This document shows positions 35,743 through 43,633 of a DNA stretch of 64,000 bases, in pieces (within the stretch, counting starts at the first letter, position 1; every line of letters begins with the position of its first letter). The position numbers and the translations under genes are program-made. Source of the DNA: Ancalomicrobiaceae bacterium. GTDB lineage: Bacteria; Pseudomonadota; Alphaproteobacteria; Rhizobiales; Ancalomicrobiaceae. The notes beneath the pieces were generated by a model, which was not told where the DNA came from, did no database searches, and saw only the letters and a list, made by a program, of their open reading frames with translations. The stretch spans positions 1 through 64,000 of the forward strand of contig JARLIT010000073.1 of the NCBI GenBank assembly GCA_031291575.1. Direction: 5' to 3'.

Positions 35743-36939
35743 TCAGGCGTTGTCGGAGGACGGATCGCGGAAATGCCCAGCAATGAGCCCGAGGGCGCGA
35801 AAAGCGCGGTCAAGATCGGCGTAGAGATCGTCGGGGTCTTCGATGCCGACGGACAGACGCAAGAGGTCGTCGGGACACGCCTCGCTCGCCCCTTCCATCG
35901 AGGCGCGATGCTCGATCAGGCTCTCGACGCCACCGAGCGAGGTGGCACGGCGCCACAGCTGCACGGCGCCGGCAGTGGCGAGCGCCGCCTCGGAGCCGCC
36001 CTTCATGCGGATCGACAGCATGCCACCGAAGCCGCCGCGCATCTGTCGGCAGGCGACGGCATGGCCGGGATGGTCCGGCAGGCCGGGATAGAGAACGGAT
36101 GCGACGGCCGGATGGATCACCAGCCGGCGGGCAAGGTCCGCGGCGGTAGCGCTCTGCGCCCGGACACGGACGTCGAGCGTGCGCATGCCCCGAGACAACA
36201 GCCACGCGTCGAACGCCGACAGCCCTGCACCGAGCTCAGCCCGGAGCATGCCGATGCGTGACCACAGCTCGCTCGGCCTGGCCGCAACGATGACGCCGGC
36301 CGACACGTCGGAATGGCCATTCAGGTATTTCGTCGCCGAGTGCATGACGAAGTCGGCGCCGAGCTCGATCGGCCGGGTGAACACCGGCGTGGCAACGGTC
36401 GAATCGACGGCCAATTCGGCATCGGCGGCATGGGCAAGCCGCGCCACGGCGGCGATATCGGTCACCTGCCACAAGGGGTTCGACGGCGTCTCGATCCAGA
36501 TGAGCCGCGGCGGGCGGCGTTCGATGGCGGCGCCGACGGCGATGAGATCGGTCGTCTCGACGAAATCGATCGTGTGGCCGAAGCGGGCGATGCCGGAGAG
36601 CCAATTGCGCAGCCCATAGTACATCGAGCTTGAGGCAATCACGTGCATCGGCTGGTCGAAGCCGAGAACGACGGCCGCCGCCGCCGCCATGCCGGAACCG
36701 AACAGCCGGGCGGAATGCCCCTTTTCCAGCGCTGCGATCTGAGCCTCGGTATCGCGCAGAGTCAGATTGTCCGAGCGGCCATAGACGTAGTCGGAGACAT
36801 AGGCATAGCTCTCGTCGCGGGTATAGGTCGTCGCCATGTGGATCGGCGCGACCAAACCGTTCGACGGGGCGTCCGTGGCCGCCCGGCCGGCCACGACCTG
36901 CGACCGGAAACTCAAGTTCGCAAAGGGCTTCTGATACAT
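35743..36939 (-). CDS. trans-sulfuration family PLP enzyme (cystathionine gamma-synthase-like)
   Basis: 398-residue Cys/Met-metabolism PLP enzyme. The PLP lysine lies in HSATKYLNGHSDVSAG, with upstream SGMAAAAAV and cofactor Asp in DSTVATP. Members include cystathionine gamma-synthase, cystathionine lyases and O-acylhomoserine sulfhydrylases; which one this is cannot be read from sequence. It is first in a leftward operon of glycan genes, an unusual setting. ATG follows GGGAG. Its 5' leader is rich in hairpins. Confidence 0.85.
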   Translation of the reverse strand: MYQKPFANLSFRSQVVAGRAATDAPSNGLVAPIHMATTYTRDESYAYVSDYVYGRSDNLTLRDTEAQIAALEKGHSARLFGSGMAAAAAVVLGFDQPMHVIASSSMYYGLRNWLSGIARFGHTIDFVETTDLIAVGAAIERRPPRLIWIETPSNPLWQVTDIAAVARLAHAADAELAVDSTVATPVFTRPIELGADFVMHSATKYLNGHSDVSAGVIVAARPSELWSRIGMLRAELGAGLSAFDAWLLSRGMRTLDVRVRAQSATAADLARRLVIHPAVASVLYPGLPDHPGHAVACRQMRGGFGGMLSIRMKGGSEAALATAGAVQLWRRATSLGGVESLIEHRASMEGASEACPDDLLRLSVGIEDPDDLYADLDRAFRALGLIAGHFRDPSSDNA

Positions 36940-37329
36940 CTGGACTCCCTTGTGCGTCTGGCGGAGCGGAGGCGTCCGCCGTCCTGAGGTGCCTGAGACG
37001 GGCGGGACGCCGGGCAGATGCCAGCCTCCCCTTCTCCGTCGGGTTGCAAAGGGGATTTCGCCGAGCGTGGCGGATTGGTTACCGCCAGGTCACAATTCTT
37101 TCCTCTCCTGGCGATGCCGGCCCCTCGCCCGCACGTAGTATTTACTATAACATTTGAATGTGTCGATTCACGGAGTGATTTCGAGGCGCCCGCCGCACGT
37201 GCAGAGGAAGCACCCGATCAATTGATCCGGATGTAACGTTTGCGGCTCGGCCGCCGAATGAGCCATCGACGACGGGCCGTGTGGCGGCAGACGCTGCCCA
37301 CTCCCGAAACGATGTCGATGGAGGCCACC
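36940..37329. promoter_or_regulatory. divergent region with hairpin-rich leader
   Basis: No gene is supported. On the minus strand, ahead of the PLP-enzyme gene, three hairpins follow one another: CGCCAGG/CCTGGCG with a 17-base loop (about 37084-37114), TCCCCTT/AAGGGGA (about 37026-37054), and a long GC hairpin pairing GGCGTCC with GGACGCC (about 36970-37012) just before the ribosome site. An AT-rich stretch at 37136-37160 (TATAGT on the minus strand) may be the promoter. This looks like an attenuator or riboswitch-like leader. It does not match the SAM-II consensus I know. Confidence 0.45.
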
Positions 37330-38010
37330 ATGTCCAGAAAAGATTCGAGGCCGGCCCGGCGGCTGCACCCGCTCGCGCTCAGGATCATGCATTGGATCAA
37401 TGCCATCTCGATTCTGGCGCTGATCTTTTCCGGCTGGAAGATCTACGATGATTACCCAATCCTCTCCTGGCTCAGGTTTGACGACGCCTATACGCTCGGC
37501 GGCCATCCGGAGACGGCGCTGCAATGGCATTTTCTGTTCATGTGGCCCCTGGCAATCAGCGGCATCGCCTACATCCTCTACGGGCTCGTCTCCGGTCGCT
37601 TCTGGAACAAGCTGTTGCCCCTATCGATCGGCGAGATCCTGAAGACGGTCGGCGACGCCTTGCGCTTCAAACTCGGGCATGACGACATCACCCATTACAA
37701 CGGCGTGCAGAAGCTCCTCTATCTCGGAGCTATCGCCCTGATAGTCCTACAGATTTTGACCGGGTTGGCGATCTGGAAACCTGTGCAGTTCTCCGAATAC
37801 GCCGCCCTCTTCGGCTCGTTCCAGACAGCGCGCATCCTGCATTTCACCGGCATGGCGCTCATCTGCGGCTTCGTCGTCGTGCATGTCGCACTCGCGCTTC
37901 TGGTGCCGAAGACGCTCCTCGCCATGCTGACCGGCGGACCGCGCCTCGAACCCGCTGCCGCGCCGGCTGCCGCAATTGCCGCCCCAGACGTCCCGGTTTC
38001 CTCGAACTGA
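37330..38010 (+). CDS. membrane cytochrome b subunit (cytochrome b561 / Ni-hydrogenase b type)
   Basis: 226-residue di-haem cytochrome b-like protein with four or five membrane segments. Likely haem histidines are in HPLALRIMHWINA, ALQWHFLFMW and ARILHFTGMALICGFVVVHV. It should carry electrons between the quinone pool and the periplasmic molybdoenzyme encoded 12 bp downstream. ATG at 37330 has GGAGG six bases upstream. It is analogous in role, not sequence, to MsrQ in the MsrPQ system. Confidence 0.85.
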   Translation: MSRKDSRPARRLHPLALRIMHWINAISILALIFSGWKIYDDYPILSWLRFDDAYTLGGHPETALQWHFLFMWPLAISGIAYILYGLVSGRFWNKLLPLSIGEILKTVGDALRFKLGHDDITHYNGVQKLLYLGAIALIVLQILTGLAIWKPVQFSEYAALFGSFQTARILHFTGMALICGFVVVHVALALLVPKTLLAMLTGGPRLEPAAAPAAAIAAPDVPVSSN

Positions 38011-38022
38011 TCGGAGCCTCCC

Positions 38023-38811
38023 ATGACCTTCAAACGCAGGCTGTCGCTCTTCCGTCCCAAGACCGGCGTCGACCAGGGTGCCTTCGAGGCCAACCGCCGT
38101 CTGGTCGACGACATCAACCGCCGGGGGATCCTGCGCGGCACATTGTCGCTCGGCGGCCTCGTCATGCTGACCGGCTGCGAGGCCGGCCACGATGGCGCGA
38201 TCAATTCCGCACTCCGCGCCGTCTCTGAGCTCAACGACAGCGTGCAGGCGGCGTTGTTCCGCCCCGACCACCTGGCCCCGACCTATTCGGCCGATCAGGT
38301 GCTGAGACCGCCACGTTTCAACGCCTTCTACGGCATCGACGACGTCGAAGCGGTCGATGCCAAGGACTGGAAGCTTGAGCTCGCCGGCAGCATCGCCACC
38401 AAGAAGGCATGGACGCTCGACGACATCTACGCCCTGCCGCGCCAGGAGATGATTATCAAGCACATCTGCGTCGAGGGCTGGGACTACATCGGCCAATGGG
38501 CGGGCGTGAACCTGCGGAGCTTCCTCGAACGCGTCGGCGCCGATACGAAGGCGCGCTACGTCGCGTTCAAGTGCGCCGACGACTACACGGGCTCGATCGA
38601 CATGGCGACGGCCCTGCATCCACAGACGTTGCTGGCCACCCACTACGCCGGCGAACCGCTTGGCGATCCCTACGGCTTCCCCTTGCGGCTCAGGACAGCG
38701 ACCAAGCTTGGCTACAAGAACCCCAAGTGGATTACGGCGATAGAGGTCACCAATGTAAAGCCGGGCGGCTATTGGGAAGACCGCGGCTTCAACTGGTTCG
38801 GCGGGATCTGA
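38023..38811 (+). CDS. sulfite-oxidase-fold molybdopterin oxidoreductase, Tat lipoprotein
   Basis: 262-residue protein with the sulfite oxidase / YedY molybdopterin-binding domain. The Mo-ligating Cys is in IIKHICVEGWDYIGQW, with other cofactor contacts in FKCADDYTGSIDM and YGFPLRL. The N-terminus carries a twin-arginine-like signal NRRGILRGTLSLGG followed by LVMLTGC, which fits a lipobox, so the enzyme may be Tat-exported and lipid-anchored. The electron partner is the upstream cytochrome b. The substrate is unknown: a sulfoxide or another small oxyanion or organic S/N-oxide. Confidence 0.87.
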   Translation: MTFKRRLSLFRPKTGVDQGAFEANRRLVDDINRRGILRGTLSLGGLVMLTGCEAGHDGAINSALRAVSELNDSVQAALFRPDHLAPTYSADQVLRPPRFNAFYGIDDVEAVDAKDWKLELAGSIATKKAWTLDDIYALPRQEMIIKHICVEGWDYIGQWAGVNLRSFLERVGADTKARYVAFKCADDYTGSIDMATALHPQTLLATHYAGEPLGDPYGFPLRLRTATKLGYKNPKWITAIEVTNVKPGGYWEDRGFNWFGGI

Positions 38812-38843
38812 GATCCGCATTCCCGCCCATGTTCGGAGCATCC

Positions 38844-38877
38844 GACGCCCCGTTTTCCCGACCGGAAGCGGGGCGTC
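38844..38877 (+). terminator. hairpin terminator after molybdoenzyme gene
   Basis: Perfect 9-bp inverted repeat GACGCCCCG / CGGGGCGTC with a 16-base loop, 33 bases after the stop codon and followed by TTG. It probably ends the cytochrome b / molybdoenzyme transcript and separates it from the TetR gene. Confidence 0.6.
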
Positions 38878-38993
38878 TTGCTGCCGATGCGGGCGTTCCG
38901 CGCGTCCGAATGCGCCTGTCCCGCATTCGCTCTTCGACGTTGGCGTCGGTCCTTCGCCGTCCGTTCGCCCTGCCCTTCCCAAGGCCGTGCATT

Positions 38994-39013
38994 TTGATTA
39001 TGTTGATAATCAA
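38994..39013. promoter_or_regulatory. TetR-type operator
   Basis: Perfect 8-bp inverted repeat TTGATTAT-GTTG-ATAATCAA ending 20 bases before the TetR start. Its symmetry and location overlapping the probable promoter point to autoregulation of the TetR / ketoacyl-synthase operon. Confidence 0.75.
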
Positions 39014-39033
39014 TATTGGCCGGGGATTTGGCG

Positions 39034-39576
39034 ATGCGGGTCAGCAGGGAACGGGTGCGGCAGAACCATCGGCAGATGGTCGAATCCGCCGGCCGGCTGT
39101 TCCGGGAATGCGGCATCGATCGGGTGAGCCTCGCCACGATCAGCGCCGACGCCGGGCTCACCAACGGCGGTTTCTACCGGCATTTCGCCTCCAAGCAGGC
39201 GCTCGTTGCCGCATCCTTGCGCCACCTCCTCGTCACCGCGGGCAAGTCCGTGAAAGCGCTGATGCGGCAGGGTGGCCGCCGGGCGGTCGCCGAGGCCTAT
39301 CTCTCGCCCGAGCACGCCGAGGACATCGCCACCGGCTGCGCCTTCGTCGCGCTCGCCGCCGAAGTCCGGCGGCTCGAGCCCGAGACGCGGCAGATTCTCG
39401 CCGACGGGCTCGATGGCTGGCTCAGAATCATTGCGCAACCCGATGGCGACCGTGATAGCACCATCGCGTTCATCGCTTTGCTCGTAGGCGGGCTTACGCT
39501 CGCCCGCGCAGCCGGGCCGGGTCAACGGGCCGAGGAAATTCTGGCGGCCGCGCGCGCAGCTGCCAACCGCATCTGA
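39034..39576 (+). CDS. TetR-family transcriptional regulator
   Basis: 180-residue TetR/AcrR-type regulator: HTH in VSLATISADAGLTNGGFYRH and FASKQALVAASL, then an all-helical ligand domain (TGCAFVALAAEVRR). ATG at 39034 follows GGGGA. It is encoded 21 bp before a ketoacyl-synthase gene, and a perfect palindrome precedes it, so it probably controls both itself and the synthase. Confidence 0.9.
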   Translation: MRVSRERVRQNHRQMVESAGRLFRECGIDRVSLATISADAGLTNGGFYRHFASKQALVAASLRHLLVTAGKSVKALMRQGGRRAVAEAYLSPEHAEDIATGCAFVALAAEVRRLEPETRQILADGLDGWLRIIAQPDGDRDSTIAFIALLVGGLTLARAAGPGQRAEEILAAARAAANRI

Positions 39577-39597
39577 CGGCAACACTTGGAGCGAAAC

Positions 39598-40866
39598 ATG
39601 GGTCGCATCGTGGTCACCGGCATGGGAGTTGTGTCGCCGCTCGGCACGGGTGTGGAAGCGGCCTGGACGCGGCTCATTGCCAGCCGATCCGGGATCAGGG
39701 GGCTCTCCGGCCTCGTCGTCGAGGATGTGCCGGCGAAGGTCGCGGGCGTCGTGCCCTCGATCGAGGAGGATGCAGAGGCCGGCTTCGATCCCACTGCGGT
39801 CATCCCCGCGAAAGACTTGAAGAAGATGGATCGCTTCATCCAGTTCGCGTTGCGTGCCGCGAACGAGGCGATCGTCGCGAGCGGCTGGCAGCCCGGCGAC
39901 GAGCAGGCGGCAACCCGGACGGCGACGATCATCGGCTCTGGCGTCGGCGGCTTTCCGGCCATGGCGGAAGCGACGCTGACGACCGCGACCAAGGGACCGC
40001 GGCGGCTCTCCCCCTTCATCGTGCCGTCGTTCCTGGCCAACCTCGCCGCCGGCCATGTCTCGATCCGCTACGGCTTCAAGGGGCCGATCGGCTGCCCGGT
40101 GACGGCTTGCGCGGCGAGCGTGCAGGCGATCGGCGACGGCATGCGGCTGATCCGATCCGGCGAGGCGGATGTCGCTGTCGTCGGCGGCGCCGAGGCCTGC
40201 ATCGACCGGGTCAGCCTGGGCGGGTTTGCTGCCGCCCGCGCCCTGTCGACCGGTTTCAACGATCGTCCGGAAACGGCATCACGGCCGTTCGACCGTCGCC
40301 GTGACGGTTTCGTCATGGGCGAAGGGTCTGCGATGATGGTGATCGAGACGCTCGATCATGCCCTGGCACGCGGTGCCCGACCGCTCGTCGAACTCATCGG
40401 CTATGGGACGACGGCGGATGCCTATCACGTGACGTCGGGCCCGCCAGACGGTGACGGCGCGGCCCGGGCGATGCGGCTGGCGCTCGCCATGGCGGGGCTG
40501 CCGCCGGAGGCGATCGGCTACGTCAATGCACATGCGACCTCGACGCCGGTCGGCGATGCCGGCGAGATCGCCGCGATCAAGCGGGTCTTTGGAACCGGAA
40601 GCGGCCCGGCGATCTCCTCCACCAAGTCGGCGACCGGCCATCTGCTTGGCGCGGCAGGAGCGCTCGAGGCGGTATGGACGGCGCTCGCGTTGCGCGACGG
40701 TATCCTGCCACCGACGCTCAATCTCGAGGAGCCGGATGCCGAGGCCGAAGGTGTCGACCTGATCGGCCCGGAGAGCCGCCGCGCTCCCATCGAATATGCG
40801 CTGTCGAACGGCTTCGGTTTCGGCGGCGTCAACGCCTCGATCGTGCTGAAGCGCTGGACCGATTAA
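39598..40866 (+). CDS. beta-ketoacyl-ACP synthase II-like enzyme (FabF family)
   Basis: 422-residue condensing enzyme of the KAS I/II type with an intact catalytic triad: Cys171 in GCPVTACAASVQAIGD, His312 in NAHATSTPVGD and His348 in KSATGHLLGAAGA. It should extend acyl-ACP with malonyl-ACP in the cytoplasm. No ACP, ketoreductase or dehydratase genes are adjacent, and the gene is under its own TetR control, so it may be a specialised paralogue rather than the housekeeping FabF. ATG at 39598 follows GGAG. Confidence 0.9.
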   Translation: MGRIVVTGMGVVSPLGTGVEAAWTRLIASRSGIRGLSGLVVEDVPAKVAGVVPSIEEDAEAGFDPTAVIPAKDLKKMDRFIQFALRAANEAIVASGWQPGDEQAATRTATIIGSGVGGFPAMAEATLTTATKGPRRLSPFIVPSFLANLAAGHVSIRYGFKGPIGCPVTACAASVQAIGDGMRLIRSGEADVAVVGGAEACIDRVSLGGFAAARALSTGFNDRPETASRPFDRRRDGFVMGEGSAMMVIETLDHALARGARPLVELIGYGTTADAYHVTSGPPDGDGAARAMRLALAMAGLPPEAIGYVNAHATSTPVGDAGEIAAIKRVFGTGSGPAISSTKSATGHLLGAAGALEAVWTALALRDGILPPTLNLEEPDAEAEGVDLIGPESRRAPIEYALSNGFGFGGVNASIVLKRWTD

Positions 40867-40908
40867 GATCGCTCCGGCCGGGCGTGGATGCCGGTCGGCG
40901 GCGCTCTG

Positions 40909-42108
40909 TCAAAGGAGGCCGCGCCCGGCGAGGTTGCGCATCAGGTCAGCCGCACCGAACGCCCACGGTGGCGCCTCGGTCGACAGGCCGACCCGGTTCG
41001 ACAGGGTGCCAAGACCCGGGGTGGAGATGCGCACGACATCGCCCAGCGCATGGGTGAAGCCCTTGCCCGGCGCGTGGCGATCGGCAACGGGAGCGAACAT
41101 CGTGCCGAGGTAGAGCACGAGCCCATCCGGATACTGGTGGTGCCGGCCGATCGCCGCCTGAGCCAGATCCTCGGGCGGCCGCGCAATTGCCGCCATGTCC
41201 GAAGCCGCCCTGAGTTCGAACCCGTCCACCCCGAGAATTTCCAGGCCGACGACGGCCGACTTGACGTTGTCGAGACCGAAATCCGCGTCGAACAGGCGGA
41301 TGAACGGCCCGAGCGCGGCCGAGGCATTATTGTCCTTGGCCTTGCCGAGGAGGAGGGCCGACCGCCCCTCGACGTCGCGCAGGTTCACGTCGTTGCCGAG
41401 GGTGGCGCCGACGATTCCCCCCTTCGAATTGACGACGATGACCACCTCCGGCTCGGGGTTGTTCCAGGTCGAGATCGGGTGGAGGCCGACGGTCGCACCG
41501 AACCCGACGGCGGAGAGGGGCTGCGCCTTGGTGAAGATCTCGGCGTCGGGACCAATGCCGACTTCCAGATACTGCGACCAGACGCCTCTGGAGATCAGCA
41601 GCTGTTTCAGCTGCATCGCCTCGGCCGACCCGGGTCTCAGCCTCGACAGGTCGGAGCCAATGAGCGAGCCGATGTCGCCTCGGATCGCCGCCGCGCGTTC
41701 CGGTGCCCCGCGCGCCTGCTCCTCGATGACGCGTTCCAGAAGCGAGACGACGAAGGTCACGCCGGCGGCCTTGACCGCCTGCAGATCGATGGGGGCCAAG
41801 AGGAAGGGGCGCATCGGATCGCGGCCGGCCTCGTCGGAATTGGCCAGGAGCGCTTCGAGCGGGCCGATCGCGACGCCACTGGCGGCTCGCACCCGGCCGG
41901 CGAGATCATCCGTCTCGGCGAGGTCTCTGATCGTCGCCAGGTCGCGGCTGGTGATGTCGACGACGATCCCCTCCCGCACCGTGACCACCGACGGGCCGAT
42001 CCCTGGCCGCCAGACGCGACCGACGAGCGTGGCCTGCAGGTGATCCTCGGGAAGGGCCGAACTGCCCGCGGCAAGCATATCTATACAACCCTGTACTGCT
42101 TCGACCAT
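40909..42108 (-). CDS. fumarylacetoacetate hydrolase-family protein (XylX-like)
   Basis: 399-residue member of the FAH superfamily. Metal and substrate regions are visible as GLHPISTWNNPEPEVVIVV and TLGNDVNLRDVEGRSA. Long members of this type include Caulobacter XylX and other 2-keto-3-deoxy-pentonate dehydratases of non-phosphorylative pentose routes; that role is a reasonable guess but not shown. ATG at 42108 follows GGGGGAG. It is divergent from a LacI-type regulator, which suits sugar-acid control, and convergent with the ketoacyl-synthase gene. Confidence 0.82.
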   Translation of the reverse strand: MVEAVQGCIDMLAAGSSALPEDHLQATLVGRVWRPGIGPSVVTVREGIVVDITSRDLATIRDLAETDDLAGRVRAASGVAIGPLEALLANSDEAGRDPMRPFLLAPIDLQAVKAAGVTFVVSLLERVIEEQARGAPERAAAIRGDIGSLIGSDLSRLRPGSAEAMQLKQLLISRGVWSQYLEVGIGPDAEIFTKAQPLSAVGFGATVGLHPISTWNNPEPEVVIVVNSKGGIVGATLGNDVNLRDVEGRSALLLGKAKDNNASAALGPFIRLFDADFGLDNVKSAVVGLEILGVDGFELRAASDMAAIARPPEDLAQAAIGRHHQYPDGLVLYLGTMFAPVADRHAPGKGFTHALGDVVRISTPGLGTLSNRVGLSTEAPPWAFGAADLMRNLAGRGLL

Positions 42109-42491
42109 TTTCTCCCCCTGGTGGCGCTCGCTTCGAACGCACGCGCGATTCGCATATTTGGCAAGTCGGAGCGCCCCCCGATAGGCTATTCAAATATCTC
42201 GGCACCCTACAAATTCTCTCATATGAATATAATAAGACTCAAATTTCCGCAAGAATGGCCAAGTTGCACGGATTTCGGCGTCATTGCTTGGCACCGCCCG
42301 GCCTCGGACTTCGGAAAACCGGACCGCCGGACATAAACATCGCATTTTATAGAATCCTTATGGAGATTCACGTGGCCAAGTTGTATGAGTTATGCCCGCT
42401 GGCTGTCTAGGTTGGTTTGCCAGCGCGGCGGAACGGTGACTGTCATACACGACCGCCGAATATGGGAGGACATGGCAGCCGGAGCGACCAA
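42109..42491. promoter_or_regulatory. divergent intergenic region, FAH gene / LacI gene
   Basis: No gene is supported. The middle (about 42180-42260) is AT-rich for this genome, and the small palindrome TCATATGA lies at 42219-42226. It must hold the promoters of both divergent genes. I see no long symmetric operator like those elsewhere in the window. Confidence 0.4.
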
Positions 42492-43508
42492 GTGTCACTT
42501 AAAGTCATTGCGACCAATCTCGGGCTCAGCATTACGACCGTTTCCCGCGCCCTGGGCGGACATTCCGACGTTTCCGAACCGACGAAGATGAGGGTCGAGC
42601 GGGAAGCGCAGCGCATTGGCTACGTGCCGAACGAAATGGCGCGCCGCCTGCAGAAGGGTCGTGCCGACGCCATCGGGTTCGTCGTGCCGGGCATGCCGCA
42701 ATCGCTTGATGACCCTCATTTCGTCGAAGTGATGGCCGGCGCCTGGTCCCGCCTTGAAATGCACGATCTCGATTTCCTGGTCATGTCGGCCATCCCCGGT
42801 CCGTCGGAGTTGCGAATGTATCGACGGCTGGTCGAGGGGCGCCGGGTCGATGGGTTGATCGTCACACGGGTGCGCAAAGACGATCCGCGCCTCGCCTATC
42901 TCGCCGAGACCCGTTTCCCGCATGTCGTCATCGGCAACGGGCCGCGCGACCGGCATGTGGTCTCCTTCGACATCGACCGGCAGCAGGTGGCGGATCTGAT
43001 CGTCGGACGCCTGGCCGAATTCAACCACCGACGTATCGTCTGCATCGGGTCGGATACGACAGCCTGCACGTTCGAGAGAAAGCAGGCCGTGAAGGATGCC
43101 GCGCTGCGCCACGGCATGGCTTGCGTCGACCTGCCGACGACAGGCGAGGATGGCGAGTTCGAACGGCTGGCTTCGCGGCTGGCGTTCGAATATCCTGACA
43201 TCGCGGCGGTCGTCACGATCTCCGGTTGCGAGGCAGCCGAACTGGTCAAAGCATTTCGCGCGCGCGGGCTGACGCCGGGGGAGACATTGTCCGTCATCGG
43301 TTTCGGCGATTGTCCGGCCAACGCCTTCGCCGACCCGCCGATCACCGCCGTGCGGCTGCCGATCCGCGAAATGGCAGCACGCGCGGTCGACACACTGCTC
43401 AGAGTGCGCGACGGATTGTCGACCGGTGAGATGCCCGGCTGGGACGGTGAGCTGATCGTGCGGAAGTCCGACGGTCCGGCGCCTGAGCTGGCGGCGATGC
43501 GGGCGTAG
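42492..43508 (+). CDS. LacI-family transcriptional regulator, divergent from FAH gene
   Basis: 338-residue LacI-type regulator: HTH LKVIATNLGLSITTVSRALG at residues 3-22, hinge region PNEMARRLQKGRADAIGFVV, then the sensor domain (RMYRRLVEGRRVDGLIVTRV, LSVIGFGDCPANAF). The start is a GTG at 42492, seven bases after GGAG, which places the HTH at the very N-terminus as usual; the upstream in-frame residues look non-coding. It probably regulates the FAH-family enzyme gene. Confidence 0.9.
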   Translation: MSLKVIATNLGLSITTVSRALGGHSDVSEPTKMRVEREAQRIGYVPNEMARRLQKGRADAIGFVVPGMPQSLDDPHFVEVMAGAWSRLEMHDLDFLVMSAIPGPSELRMYRRLVEGRRVDGLIVTRVRKDDPRLAYLAETRFPHVVIGNGPRDRHVVSFDIDRQQVADLIVGRLAEFNHRRIVCIGSDTTACTFERKQAVKDAALRHGMACVDLPTTGEDGEFERLASRLAFEYPDIAAVVTISGCEAAELVKAFRARGLTPGETLSVIGFGDCPANAFADPPITAVRLPIREMAARAVDTLLRVRDGLSTGEMPGWDGELIVRKSDGPAPELAAMRA

Positions 43509-43633
43509 GGCCAGGTGCTTTCGGACGGAACCACTGCGGGTGATCCGCCGATGAGCTGTATCGACTCTACAGTGTCCCCGCATCCGGTCGGACGGCATCG
43601 CCCGATCGGAATGCCCGGCGGGCGCCCCGAAGC

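Noticed and set aside
36940-37140. SAM-II riboswitch upstream of the PLP enzyme gene
   Set aside because: The expected conserved loops of SAM-II could not be found; only unassigned hairpins are seen.
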